Notes: generated by a model from the letters alone, not told the origin. A stretch of DNA of 64,000 bases from Phragmitibacter flavus (GCF_005780165.1 NZ_VAUV01000006.1:186001-250000); one strand, 5' to 3'. Positions 8,714-17,166 are shown, counted from the first letter of the stretch. Translations and numbers: made by a program.

Positions 8714-9481
8714 ATGAGCACCGCGCTCGAACTTCACGACCTCACCGTCTCCTACCACAAAAAACCCGTCCTCTACGGCGTCGACCTCACCGTCCCCGAA
8801 GGTTCCCTCGTCGGCCTCATCGGACCCAACGGTGCCGGCAAAAGCACCCTCATCAAAGCCGTCATGGGACTGCTTCCTGTCAGCGGCGGTTGGGTCAAAG
8901 TCTTCGACGAACCCTTCGCCAAGGCCAAACGCCGCGTTGGTTATGTGCCCCAGCGCGAATCCGTCGACTGGGACTTCCCCGTCAACGTCATGGACGTCGT
9001 GCTCATGGGTCGCTACGGCCATCTCGGCTGGCTGCGCCGACCCGGCAAAGCCGACCGCGAAAAAGCCCGCGAAGCCCTCGACAAGGTCGCCATGCTTCCC
9101 TACGCCAACCGTCAAATCTCCAACCTCAGCGGCGGCCAGCAACAACGCGTTTTCCTCGCCCGCGCCCTTGCCCAGGAAAGCGATCTTTACCTGATGGATG
9201 AACCGTTTGCCGGCGTCGATGCCGCCACCGAACGCGCCATCATCACTCTTCTTCAAGACCTCAAATCACGCGGCAAAACCATTCTTGTCGTCCACCACGA
9301 TCTCACCACCGTGAAGGAATACTTTGATCGTCTTGTGCTCCTCAACATGCGCGTCGTCGCCAGTGGACCCACCAACGAAATCTTCACCGTCGACCTCCTG
9401 CAAAAAACCTACGGCGGCCGACTCACCCTGTTGAGCGACGTCGCCGAAGCCAGTGCCAAAAGCGAACAAGGAGTGCATTGA
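8714..9481 (+). CDS. mntB: Metal ABC transporter ATP-binding protein (MntB/ZnuC-like)
   Basis: 255 residues from the ATG at 8714; the in-frame start at 8678 would run into the preceding gene. Walker A is GPNGAGKST (37-45), Q-loop VGYVPQRESVDWDFP is the characteristic form of Mn/Zn/Fe chelate importers, signature LSGGQQQRVFLARAL, Walker B LYLMDEPFAGVD, H-loop LVVHHDL. It energises the two permeases encoded next. GAACAAGGAG near its own 3' end may serve as the ribosome site of the following gene. Confidence 0.93.
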   Translation: MSTALELHDLTVSYHKKPVLYGVDLTVPEGSLVGLIGPNGAGKSTLIKAVMGLLPVSGGWVKVFDEPFAKAKRRVGYVPQRESVDWDFPVNVMDVVLMGRYGHLGWLRRPGKADREKAREALDKVAMLPYANRQISNLSGGQQQRVFLARALAQESDLYLMDEPFAGVDAATERAIITLLQDLKSRGKTILVVHHDLTTVKEYFDRLVLLNMRVVASGPTNEIFTVDLLQKTYGGRLTLLSDVAEASAKSEQGVH

Positions 9482-9485
9482 TTCG

Positions 9486-11009
9486 ATGACTCACGGATCA
9501 CCAACCCATGGAGCGCCGACGTATCGTCGGTCATCATCGCCTCAATCGGACCACCGACGTTTCGTCGGTCAAAAAACCATGGAGCGCCGACGTATCGTCG
9601 GCCATCAGTCAATCTTCATCCTCCTTCTACTCCTCCTCCTCCCCTCGTCCCTTCACGCCGCCCGCATCGGCGACCTCACCGACACTGACATCCTCGAACA
9701 AGCCCTGCGCTTCTTCAGCTTCCGCGATGAAGCCCTGCGCACCGCCCTGCTCGGCTGCATCCTCCTCGGACTCAACTGCGGACTGCTCGGCAGCTTTGTC
9801 GTCGTCCGCCGCATGTCTCTCGTCGGCGATACCCTCTCCCACGCCGTCCTCCCCGGCATCGCCCTTGGGTTTCTCTGGAACATGAGCAAGGACCCCGTCG
9901 TCATCCTCATCGGTGCCACCGCCGCCGGTGCGCTCGCGATGCTCACCGTCAACGCCATCACCCGCACCACCCGATTAAAGGACGATGCCGCCATGGGCCT
10001 CGTGCTTTCCTCTTTCTACGCCATCGGCATTTGTCTCGTCACCATGATCCAACGGTTGCCGACGGGCCAAAAAAGCGGCATCGACAAATTCCTCTTCGGC
10101 CAGGCCGCCGCATTGACCCCCTCCGAAGTCTGGGTCATGGCTGGCACCTCGCTCGTGTCGCTGACCTTCCTCGCCCTCTGCTATCGCGGCCTGCTCGTGC
10201 TCAGCTTCCATCGTGAATTCGGCGAATCCCTCGGCCTGCGCATGGCATGGATGCATCACGCCCTCATGCTGCTCACCGCTTTTGCCGTGGTCACCGCCAT
10301 GCAGGCCGTCGGTGTCGTGCTCGTCTCCGCGATGCTCATCATCCCCGCGTCCACCGCCTACCTGTTGACCGACCGAATGCATCGACTCGTCATCATCGCC
10401 GCTGTCATCGGCATGCTCTCCGCCGTCCTCGGCGCGTTCTTCTCCTTCCTCGGCAACAACTTCCCCACCGGCCCCTTCATGGTCCTCGCCGGTGCCGCCC
10501 TTTTCAGCATCGCCTTCCTGTTCAGTCCCCGACACGGCTGGCTCACCCGCATGTGGCGCCATTACTCACGACGCCGCCGCACCGAACGAGAAAACACCCT
10601 CAAAGCCATGTATCACGTCCTCGAAGACCGCGACTTCCACGGCGAAGGCGTTTCGCTCGTCGACCTCGCCCAGCGCCGACGCGAAACCATCGAAGAAGTC
10701 ACCCACCGCGCCGCCGCCCTCAAGAACGCCCACCTCGCCACTCTCACCGACGACGGCACGATTCTGCATTTCACCCCTCAAGGTCTGCAAAAAGCCAAGG
10801 CCATCGTCCGCAACCATCGCCTCTGGGAACTCTACCTCACCAACGTCATGTTATACGAAAGCGATCACGTCCACGAAGACGCCGAAAAAATCGAACACGT
10901 CATCGGCGAAGATCAAGTGCGCCAGCTCGAACGGCGACTCGACTTCCCCGAAACCGATCCCCACGGCAAAGAGATCCCAAAAATCTCCTCCGTTTCCCAC
11001 CGCTCTTGA
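9486..11009 (+). CDS. mntC: Metal ABC transporter permease fused to a C-terminal DtxR-like regulator domain
   Basis: About 507 residues if translation starts at ATG 9486 (AAGGAG at 9466-9471); an ATG at 9579 gives 476. After a hydrophobic leader, residues ~65-360 form an ABC-3 family permease (VVRRMSLVGDTLSHAVLPGIALG is the family hallmark), about 8-9 helices. From about residue 370 follows a cytoplasmic DtxR/IdeR-like region: LVDLAQRRRETIEEVTHRAA as winged helix, LHFTPQGLQKAKAIVRNHR, then LWELYLTNVMLYESDHVHED with AEKIEHVIGEDQ and FPETDPHGKEIP, matching the metal-binding dimerisation domain. Ordinary permeases end before this point (~300 residues). The domain may sense cytoplasmic metal and gate transport, or bind DNA; neither is shown. 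Confidence 0.88.
   Translation: MTHGSPTHGAPTYRRSSSPQSDHRRFVGQKTMERRRIVGHQSIFILLLLLLLPSSLHAARIGDLTDTDILEQALRFFSFRDEALRTALLGCILLGLNCGLLGSFVVVRRMSLVGDTLSHAVLPGIALGFLWNMSKDPVVILIGATAAGALAMLTVNAITRTTRLKDDAAMGLVLSSFYAIGICLVTMIQRLPTGQKSGIDKFLFGQAAALTPSEVWVMAGTSLVSLTFLALCYRGLLVLSFHREFGESLGLRMAWMHHALMLLTAFAVVTAMQAVGVVLVSAMLIIPASTAYLLTDRMHRLVIIAAVIGMLSAVLGAFFSFLGNNFPTGPFMVLAGAALFSIAFLFSPRHGWLTRMWRHYSRRRRTERENTLKAMYHVLEDRDFHGEGVSLVDLAQRRRETIEEVTHRAAALKNAHLATLTDDGTILHFTPQGLQKAKAIVRNHRLWELYLTNVMLYESDHVHEDAEKIEHVIGEDQVRQLERRLDFPETDPHGKEIPKISSVSHRS
9506..9601. repeat. Cluster of three short palindromes at the mntB-mntC junction
   Basis: CCGACGTATCGTCGG occurs at 9516-9530 and 9587-9601 and CCGACGTTTCGTCGG at 9554-9568; each is a six-base perfect inverted repeat around three central bases. 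The outer two sit in identical 25-base direct repeats (9506-9530 and 9577-9601). The arrangement is that of a REP/BIME-like element. It lies inside the open 5' part of the permease gene, and the second candidate start codon (9579) is within a repeat copy. Confidence 0.85.
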
Positions 11010-11019
11010 GTTCCATCCC

Positions 11020-11964
11020 ATGCAAACGCTGATTCCCAGCTTCGATGCCCACCTGGTTCTCGTCGAACCCTGGACCACCGCGCTGCCCACCTACGGCTGG
11101 ATGGTGTTGATGGCCTTCCTTGTCACCGCCACCTGCGGCCTCATCGGCAACTACCTCATCCTGCGCCGCATGGCCCTGGTCGGCGACGCCATCAGCCACA
11201 GCGTCCTGCCCGGACTCGCCATCGCCTTCCTCATCACCGGCGGTCTCAGCCTTCCCGCCATGCTCGCCGGAGCCCTCGGTGCCGGATTGCTCACCACCTC
11301 CATGATCGAGTTCATCCATTCAAAATCTCGCATCAAAGCCGACGCCGCCATTGGCATCACCTTTTGCACCCTCTTCGCCCTCGGCGTCGTGCTCATCAAC
11401 GTCTTCGCCTCCCGCGTCCATCTCGATGCCGACTGCGTCCTCTACGGCGAACTCAGCTATCTCCACAAACCCGCCGATGCCATCGCTCCGCGCCCCGTGC
11501 TCATCATGGGCGGTGTCGGTCTCACCGTCGCCGCGCTCATCGCCTTTTTTTATAAGGAACTCCTCGTCAGTTCCTTCGATACCATGCTCGCCGCCTCGCT
11601 CGGTTTCCGACCAAAAATCATCCATCTCTGCCTGATGGCCATGCTCTCCATCGTCATCGTGGCCGCCTTTGAATCCGTCGGCGCCATCCTCGTTATCGCC
11701 ATGCTCATCCTCCCCGGAGCCACCGCCCAGCTCATCACCAACCGGCTCGCGCCCTGCCTTTGGCTCAGCGTTCTCCATGCCGCCCTCAGTGCCGTGCTCG
11801 GACTCCATCTCGCCGTCTGGCTCGATTGCTCGATGGCCGGAGCCGTCGTCGTCGCAGCAGCCTTCCTCTTCACCCTCGCCTGGATCTTCGCCCCCGGCGG
11901 CATCCTCGCCGGTCGACGCGGCGCCACGGCCGATCCCCTGCTCGACTCACCCCTTTCGTCCTAA
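11020..11964 (+). CDS. mntD: Metal ABC transporter permease (MntD/ZnuB-like)
   Basis: 314 residues from ATG 11020, ten bases after the stop of the first permease. ABC-3 family with LILRRMALVGDAISHSVLPG (contact with the ATPase) and about nine membrane segments; GAILVIAMLILPGATAQLIT is the conserved penultimate helix region. Unlike its partner it has no regulator domain. Two different permeases form the heterodimeric channel as in TroCD or SitCD. Last gene of the operon; no T-rich hairpin follows. Confidence 0.9.
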   Translation: MQTLIPSFDAHLVLVEPWTTALPTYGWMVLMAFLVTATCGLIGNYLILRRMALVGDAISHSVLPGLAIAFLITGGLSLPAMLAGALGAGLLTTSMIEFIHSKSRIKADAAIGITFCTLFALGVVLINVFASRVHLDADCVLYGELSYLHKPADAIAPRPVLIMGGVGLTVAALIAFFYKELLVSSFDTMLAASLGFRPKIIHLCLMAMLSIVIVAAFESVGAILVIAMLILPGATAQLITNRLAPCLWLSVLHAALSAVLGLHLAVWLDCSMAGAVVVAAAFLFTLAWIFAPGGILAGRRGATADPLLDSPLSS

Positions 11965-12011
11965 CAAAATTGTGATGTTCGCCTTCAACGCGACTTGATA
12001 GAGTGTCGCGG

Positions 12012-13103
12012 ATGAAACACCGCACCTTTCTCAAGACCCTCGCCGCAACGGCCACCTCCTGGCTCACCTCGCGCCACGGACTCTTCTCCCAAGAGACACC
12101 GAAACTCGTCCAACCGCCCTTCGCTCCGGTTGTCCCGCAAACCCCCTTCGACGCCCCCGCCGGCACCTGGACCCTTGCCGTCCTGCCCGACACCCAATAC
12201 TACTCACAAAACTTCCCCGACGTCTTCGTCCGCCAGACCGAGTGGATCGCCGCCCACAAGACCAGCCATCAAATCCTCTTCGTTGCCCATGAAGGCGACA
12301 TCACCAATCACAACACCCCCGAACAATGGACCCGCGCCCAAAAAGCCATGCGTGTGCTCAACACCGCCGCCGTTCCCTATGCCCTCGTTCCCGGCAATCA
12401 TGACCTTGGAGACAACGGCAAAGCCAACGATCGCAGCACGTTGATGAACGACTATTTCTCCCCCGCCGACTACCAGCACAGCCCCGGCCACATCCTGTTC
12501 GAACCCGGCAAAATGGAGAACAGCGCCCACCCCTTCCAAACCCCCACCGGCAAACAACTGCTCCTTGCCCTCGAATTCGGCCCCCGCGACGAAGTCATCA
12601 ATTGGGCCAACACCATCGCCACCCAACACGCCGATCATCAAATCACCATCGTCACCCACGCCCATCTTTACTCCGACAACCTCCGCAACGACTGGACCAT
12701 TGACGGCGTCGAAGGCAACAAAAAGCGCGGCAACCCCAAAGTCTACGGACTCAACACCAACAGCACCGTCAACGACGGCGAACAAGTCTGGCAAAAGCTC
12801 GCCAGCAAACACGCCAACATCCGTTTCATCCTCAACGGCCACATCACCTCCGACCTCGGCACCGGCCTCCTCACCAGCACCGCCACCACCGGTCAAACCG
12901 TTCATCAAATCCTCGCCAACTATCAGGACAACTCCCCCAACAAAGGCGGCACCGTCATGCCCGCCAAAGGCCACGGCGGCGGCGGATTCATGCGTCTGAT
13001 GCAATTCCATCCCGACGGCAAAACCGTGCAAATGAAAACTTATTCCCCTTGGTATGACCAATGGCTGACCGAACCCAACCAGCAGTTCAGCTGCTTGCTT
13101 TAG
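12012..13103 (+). CDS. Exported calcineurin-like metallophosphoesterase
   Basis: 363 residues from ATG 12012 (a GTG nine bases upstream is in frame). N-terminus MKHRTFLKTLAATATSW resembles a Tat-type signal with one Arg (RTFLK), followed by a cleavage-like region. Metal-binding motifs in order: LPDTQ (atypical of DxH), HEGDITN, PGNHD, THAHL and LNGHI. These bind the two metals of the phosphoesterase fold. Length and the PDTQYYSQ opening match secreted bacterial phosphoesterases often found in verrucomicrobia and planctomycetes. Substrate unknown. No operon partner is obvious. Confidence 0.8.
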   Translation: MKHRTFLKTLAATATSWLTSRHGLFSQETPKLVQPPFAPVVPQTPFDAPAGTWTLAVLPDTQYYSQNFPDVFVRQTEWIAAHKTSHQILFVAHEGDITNHNTPEQWTRAQKAMRVLNTAAVPYALVPGNHDLGDNGKANDRSTLMNDYFSPADYQHSPGHILFEPGKMENSAHPFQTPTGKQLLLALEFGPRDEVINWANTIATQHADHQITIVTHAHLYSDNLRNDWTIDGVEGNKKRGNPKVYGLNTNSTVNDGEQVWQKLASKHANIRFILNGHITSDLGTGLLTSTATTGQTVHQILANYQDNSPNKGGTVMPAKGHGGGGFMRLMQFHPDGKTVQMKTYSPWYDQWLTEPNQQFSCLL

Positions 13104-13148
13104 GTCCGGCCCCATGGGCAGCATGCTCTTGACCCCACGGAGGCGGCT

Positions 13149-14093
13149 GTGCTAACCTCATTCATCATGCGTGCCTCAAATCACTCCGACTCCAAGGCCC
13201 CACGCCGCACCATTTTTGCCATTCTCGCCTCCGCGCTGCTGTCCACGCCCCTGACTGCCGCCGTCTCCCTTGCCAGCGGCAACTACACGGAAAATTTCAA
13301 TGCGGCCCTCGATCCCAACGCCTGGACCTTGTCCAACGTCGGCGTCCGCGCCTACACCGACGGCGGGCGACCCAACGTCACCGTCGCCGCCGCCGGAGGC
13401 GATGGTCTTGTCTCAGGCACCGCCCCCGCCGGCACCAATATCGGCGACATCCTCACCTCCATCAAACCCGCCGGCTCCTATGCCTCCCTTGGTTTTTCAG
13501 GCAGCTGGCTCACCAACAACAGCGCCCCTGCCGGTCCCGTCAACGGCGACCTGACCTTCACCCGCACCGCCACCCTCTCCTTCGACTCCCTCGGCACCCA
13601 CAGCCAAATTGACAGCATCAGCTTCCTGCTCGCCGCTGGCGACAGCATCGACGGTGTCGAAGGCGTGTTCGAGGTGCTTCTCGATGGCAACGTTATTTTC
13701 CGTCGCGACTTCGAATCCGGCGGCACCCTCCGCACCAGCGGTTTCTCCACTGGATTTGAAGACGTCGGCACCGGCATCACCCCTCTTGCCACCGCCGCCA
13801 ATCTCCTCGGTGCAGGCTTTTACCGCGAAACCTGGTCCGCAGGAGCCACCACCACCGCCAACCGTTTTGCCGAAAGCTGGACCGTCGAATCCGCCTACCA
13901 AATCAATCTTCAAAACATCGCCCACAGCTCCGACACCCTCTACCTCCAGTTTGTCTGGCGCGGTTTCAACAGCGACTTCAGCGACGAGTTCCTCGCCATC
14001 GACAACCTCGCCGTCAGTGTCCCCGAGCCAAGCCGCTTCCTTCTACTCTGCAGCTCCCTCGGCCTCATCCTCATGCGCCGCCGCCGTCATTGA
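13149..14093 (+). CDS. PEP-CTERM sorted extracellular protein
   Basis: 314 residues from a GTG at 13149, which has GGAGG six bases upstream; an ATG at 13167 is the alternative and lacks such a site. Signal peptide TIFAILASALLSTPLTAA. The body is beta-rich with Gly/Thr/Asn and no catalytic motif. The C-terminus has the sorting tail: VSVPEPSRF, a hydrophobic stretch, then MRRRRH. Proteins of this class are exported and processed by an exosortase; no exosortase gene lies in the window. Role unknown, possibly matrix or surface. Confidence 0.8.
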   Translation: MLTSFIMRASNHSDSKAPRRTIFAILASALLSTPLTAAVSLASGNYTENFNAALDPNAWTLSNVGVRAYTDGGRPNVTVAAAGGDGLVSGTAPAGTNIGDILTSIKPAGSYASLGFSGSWLTNNSAPAGPVNGDLTFTRTATLSFDSLGTHSQIDSISFLLAAGDSIDGVEGVFEVLLDGNVIFRRDFESGGTLRTSGFSTGFEDVGTGITPLATAANLLGAGFYRETWSAGATTTANRFAESWTVESAYQINLQNIAHSSDTLYLQFVWRGFNSDFSDEFLAIDNLAVSVPEPSRFLLLCSSLGLILMRRRRH

Positions 14094-14107
14094 ATGAATC
14101 CATCACC

Positions 14108-15292
14108 TCATCGACGCCGACGACGCCGTATCGTCAAAATCCCCATCAATCCCAAAGCTCCCAGCAACGCCCGACCGGGCTCCGGCACCGCGCTAAACGC
14201 CAGCCCATAATGGTTGAGTCCACCTCCAAACTCCAAACCGTTAAATTCCCAAATCCCTGCGCCCAATTGCGCCTGGTAGATCGTCGCCGTCTGGTTGATG
14301 CTTCCATCTCCCCCTTCATCGATCCCCAAGGTCTGGCCTGTTGAGACAAACCCCATCTCGCCAATCCAGGCAGGCACCGCCGACCCAATCCGATTATCCA
14401 AAATCAGAAACGCCGTTGCATCCTCCAAGAGCGTCACCTCATACAACGCAGTCGTCGCCGAAAACGCCCGGGCATCATTGCTCGTCTGCACAAAATCCGC
14501 CCCCGCCAAACCCGGCACTGCCGCAAGCACCGTGCTGGTGACCACAAACTGGTGCGTCCGATCCACAAAAGCCGTCACCCCGGAGGCAAACCCCAACCGC
14601 AACAACGCCGGAGTCGGATTGCCGCCACCCGCGCGCGCCACCCCGCCCACCACTGTCCCGGCCCGTGTGGTCACCAGTCCATAGTTGTTGTTCCCCGCAA
14701 AACCCAACCCATTAAATACATGCACCCCAGCTCCGAGCCTCGCCGTAAAAACCGCAGCCTGGGTGTTGATGCTCAACCCCGGTCCCACCCCGAGATCCGC
14801 CGCCCCACTGCCCTCGTCATACCCCACCCGATATTCCCCATCGGTGCCGCCGTTCAATACCCGCTCAAACCCCATCGAAGCCACCCAAGCCGGCACCGCC
14901 TGCCGCGTATCGATCAATAAAAACACCTGCGCCTCCTCCCCCAGCGTCACCTGATAAGCCCCACTGGTCGCACTCACCGCCCGCGCATCATTCGCCATCT
15001 GCACATACGTCTCACCCACCAGTCCTAAACCCGCGAACGTTGGCTGACGTCTGGTAACGTCCGTGCTCACCCCGTTCCATTGGTGAAGCCGATCCGAAAA
15101 CGCGGCCACATCTTCACCAAAAATCCCGCCCGCAGCCGGTGGATCGGCATAAGTCGCCGCCGCCGGAAGTTCCATGACCGACACCACCACCGCTCCACGC
15201 AATTCGAGCCCGGCCAAGCAGAAGCCCCATCCCACTAGCAATCCGCAGACCATCCGCCTGCCCCGACTGCCTTGGTTGCAGAGAACGTTCAT
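14108..15292 (-). CDS. PEP-CTERM protein with an internal duplication
   Basis: 394 residues from ATG 15292 (another ATG precedes it at 15295; the frame extends to 15367). Signal peptide MVCGLLVGWGFCLAGLELRGA. The body holds two diverged copies of a ~150-residue unit. Matching landmarks are FSDRLHQWNGV / FVDRTHQFVVT, VQMANDARAVSAT / VQTSNDARAFSAT, VPAWVASMGF / VPAWIGEMGF and LGAGVHVFNGLGF / LGAGIWEFNGLEF. The tail is AVPEPGRALL, a hydrophobic run, then IRRRRRR. Exported surface or matrix protein. It is convergent with the previous PEP-CTERM gene, with only 14 bases between the two stops. Confidence 0.82.
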   Translation of the reverse strand: MNVLCNQGSRGRRMVCGLLVGWGFCLAGLELRGAVVVSVMELPAAATYADPPAAGGIFGEDVAAFSDRLHQWNGVSTDVTRRQPTFAGLGLVGETYVQMANDARAVSATSGAYQVTLGEEAQVFLLIDTRQAVPAWVASMGFERVLNGGTDGEYRVGYDEGSGAADLGVGPGLSINTQAAVFTARLGAGVHVFNGLGFAGNNNYGLVTTRAGTVVGGVARAGGGNPTPALLRLGFASGVTAFVDRTHQFVVTSTVLAAVPGLAGADFVQTSNDARAFSATTALYEVTLLEDATAFLILDNRIGSAVPAWIGEMGFVSTGQTLGIDEGGDGSINQTATIYQAQLGAGIWEFNGLEFGGGLNHYGLAFSAVPEPGRALLGALGLMGILTIRRRRRR

Positions 15293-15402
15293 CATCAGGT
15301 CATCTTGGCCATAATTCACCGCCATCGTCAACCCCAAAACCCCACACCGTCCTTGCCTTTTGCTCACCCGTCGTTATCTCAGGACACCCCCATTCGATCT
15401 CC

Positions 15403-16461
15403 ATGCGCCAACCCATCCTCATCATTGGCCAAGGCCTCGCCGGCACCGCCATCGCCTGGCGACTCTGGCAATGTGGCATCCCTTTTCTCATCGTCGATCC
15501 CAACCAGTCCGAAACCTGCTCGAAAGTTGCCGCCGGACTGATCACGCCCATCACCGGCATGCGCCTCAACCTCAGCTGGCGCATTGCCGACCTCCTCCCC
15601 GCCGCCGAGCATTTCTATCGCGACATCGAGAAGCAACTCGGCGTTGGTTTCTATCATTCGCTGCCTCATTCCCGCCTTTTCAAAGAACCCCGCGAAATTG
15701 CCCTGTGGGAAAAACGCCGCATCGATCCCGCCTTCATCCCGTGGATCGATTCCGAATCCGAATCTGAAAGCGCAGACGAGATCGCTGATCCCGCCCTCTT
15801 TCACTCCGAACTTGGTGGCTTTCGCCAACAAGGTTCCGGATGGCTCGACACTCTCACCTACCTTGAAGCCAGCCGTCAATTTTTCGAAGAAAACACCTGC
15901 TGCCAGCAAGGCCTCGTCAACGAATCCGACCTCGACATCCGCGCGGACACGATCATCTGGCACGACGCCGAATTTTCACACGCCATCCTCTGTCGCGGCT
16001 GGCAGCAATCCGCCAGCGACCTCACCCCGTGGCTACCCTTCGATGCAGCACGCGGCGTCATGGTCGATCTCGAATTTGAATCCTCCATCCTCTCCCGACA
16101 CATCTACAACCGCGGTGGCTGGATTCTCCCTCACAGCCCTGATCGCTGGCGCGCAGGTTCAACTTATGAATTCGATTTTCAACGGCCGTTGGAAGATTCT
16201 TTGGCCGACCTTCAAAAGAAGCTGCAGGCCCTCCTTCGCATCCCCTTCACGATGACCCGACCTCGCGCTGGCGTCCGCCCCATCATCAAAGGCCGACAGG
16301 CCGTGCTTGGTCGTCATCCCGCGAATGACCGCCTGCTGGTCTTCAACGGCCTCGGCTCCAAAGGTGCGATGAAATCCCCGCTCTTATCACGCTGGCTCGT
16401 TGACCACCTTCTCGACCACCAGCCTCTCGACGAGGCCATCGACATCCGCTCCAACCTGTGA
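15403..16461 (+). CDS. FAD-dependent oxidoreductase, DAO family (MnmC oxidase-domain/YurR-like)
   Basis: 352 residues. Dinucleotide motif IIGQGLAGT (GxGxxG at 9-14) starts the FAD fold, then VDPNQSETCSKVAAGLITPITG, the loop found in glycine-oxidase-like enzymes. The C-terminal FAD segment is VFNGLGSKGAMKSPLLSRWL, close to the oxidase half of MnmC. In MnmC this domain turns cmnm5(s2)U34 in tRNA into nm5(s2)U34; other family members oxidise glycine or D-amino acids. The next gene is an MnmM-like methyltransferase, which favours the tRNA role. That is inference; a generic amino-acid oxidase is the alternative. Confidence 0.78.
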   Translation: MRQPILIIGQGLAGTAIAWRLWQCGIPFLIVDPNQSETCSKVAAGLITPITGMRLNLSWRIADLLPAAEHFYRDIEKQLGVGFYHSLPHSRLFKEPREIALWEKRRIDPAFIPWIDSESESESADEIADPALFHSELGGFRQQGSGWLDTLTYLEASRQFFEENTCCQQGLVNESDLDIRADTIIWHDAEFSHAILCRGWQQSASDLTPWLPFDAARGVMVDLEFESSILSRHIYNRGGWILPHSPDRWRAGSTYEFDFQRPLEDSLADLQKKLQALLRIPFTMTRPRAGVRPIIKGRQAVLGRHPANDRLLVFNGLGSKGAMKSPLLSRWLVDHLLDHQPLDEAIDIRSNL

Positions 16462-16462
16462 A

Positions 16463-16534
16463 AAGTAGAAGGCTCGTCCCGAGCCTTTCGTTCATGCACT
16501 CCACAGCTCAAGGCTCGGGACGAGCCTTCTACTT
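16463..16534. repeat. Nested inverted repeat (family A, copy 1), possible terminator
   Basis: Arms 16463-16487 and 16510-16534 are perfect 25-base inverted repeats separated by 22 bases. Each arm itself contains a hairpin, AAGGCTCGTCCCGAGCCTT. It begins two bases after the oxidoreductase stop and ends just before the methyltransferase gene. A second member of the family is at 35362-35420. No long T tract follows, so terminator function is only possible. Confidence 0.88.
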
Positions 16535-16542
16535 TCCACACC

Positions 16543-17166
16543 ATGCCGAGCTCCGCCCACCAGCCATTTCCCACCGCCGTCCAGTGGTCGCACCTCCTGC
16601 TCCAACCTCGACTCCAACCCGGCATGAACGCCGTCGACGCCACCGCTGGCAACGGACACGATGCCCTCTTCCTTGCCCAGCACGTCCTCCCCAATGGAAA
16701 ACTGTTCATCTTTGACATTCAGGAGCCCGCCATTACCTCCACCCGCCAGCGATTGCTCGACCACGCCATCCCGCTCGACTCCGTTGAATTCTTCCAAACC
16801 GGTCACCAAACGCTCATCCAATCACTGCCGCCAACTCTTCATGGCCAAATCAATGCCATCATGTTCAACCTCGGCTATCTCCCCGGCGGTGACAAATCCC
16901 GCATCACGCTGACTGAGAGCACCCTCAGCGCCATTCGGCAAGCCCTCGACATGCTCGCGCCGGACGGCCTCCTCACCACCGTCGTCTATCCCGGTCACGA
17001 TGGCGGACGCGAAGAAGCTGCCTTAGTCGAAACGCTCTTCAGCCAACTTCCTTCTGACATTTTCGAAGTTCAAAAACACGCCTTCCTCAACTACCGCCCA
17101 ACCACACCCTATCTCATGGCAGTCCGCCGCAAAAAAGCGGAAGCAGGCACGCCGACCACGCCCTAA
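16543..17166 (+). CDS. mnmM: Class I SAM-dependent methyltransferase, YtqB/MnmM-like
   Basis: 207 residues. SAM-binding motif I VDATAGNGHDALFLA (32-46), then LFIFDIQEPAI as motif II. The stretch NLGYLPGGDKSRIT and VVYPGHDGGREEAALVETLF are hallmarks of the pfam06962 putative rRNA methylase family, and LNYRPTTPYLMAVRRK closes it. B. subtilis YtqB of this family was shown to be MnmM, which methylates nm5 of U34 in tRNA to mnm5. Next to an MnmC oxidase-like gene this function is attractive here. Homology is firm; the exact substrate is inferred. Confidence 0.82.
   Translation: MPSSAHQPFPTAVQWSHLLLQPRLQPGMNAVDATAGNGHDALFLAQHVLPNGKLFIFDIQEPAITSTRQRLLDHAIPLDSVEFFQTGHQTLIQSLPPTLHGQINAIMFNLGYLPGGDKSRITLTESTLSAIRQALDMLAPDGLLTTVVYPGHDGGREEAALVETLFSQLPSDIFEVQKHAFLNYRPTTPYLMAVRRKKAEAGTPTTP

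Noticed and set aside
12012-13103. The phosphoesterase as part of the metal uptake operon
   Set aside because: It follows mntD on the same strand after 47 bases, but it has its own secretory signal and no family link to metal import; co-transcription is possible but unsupported.
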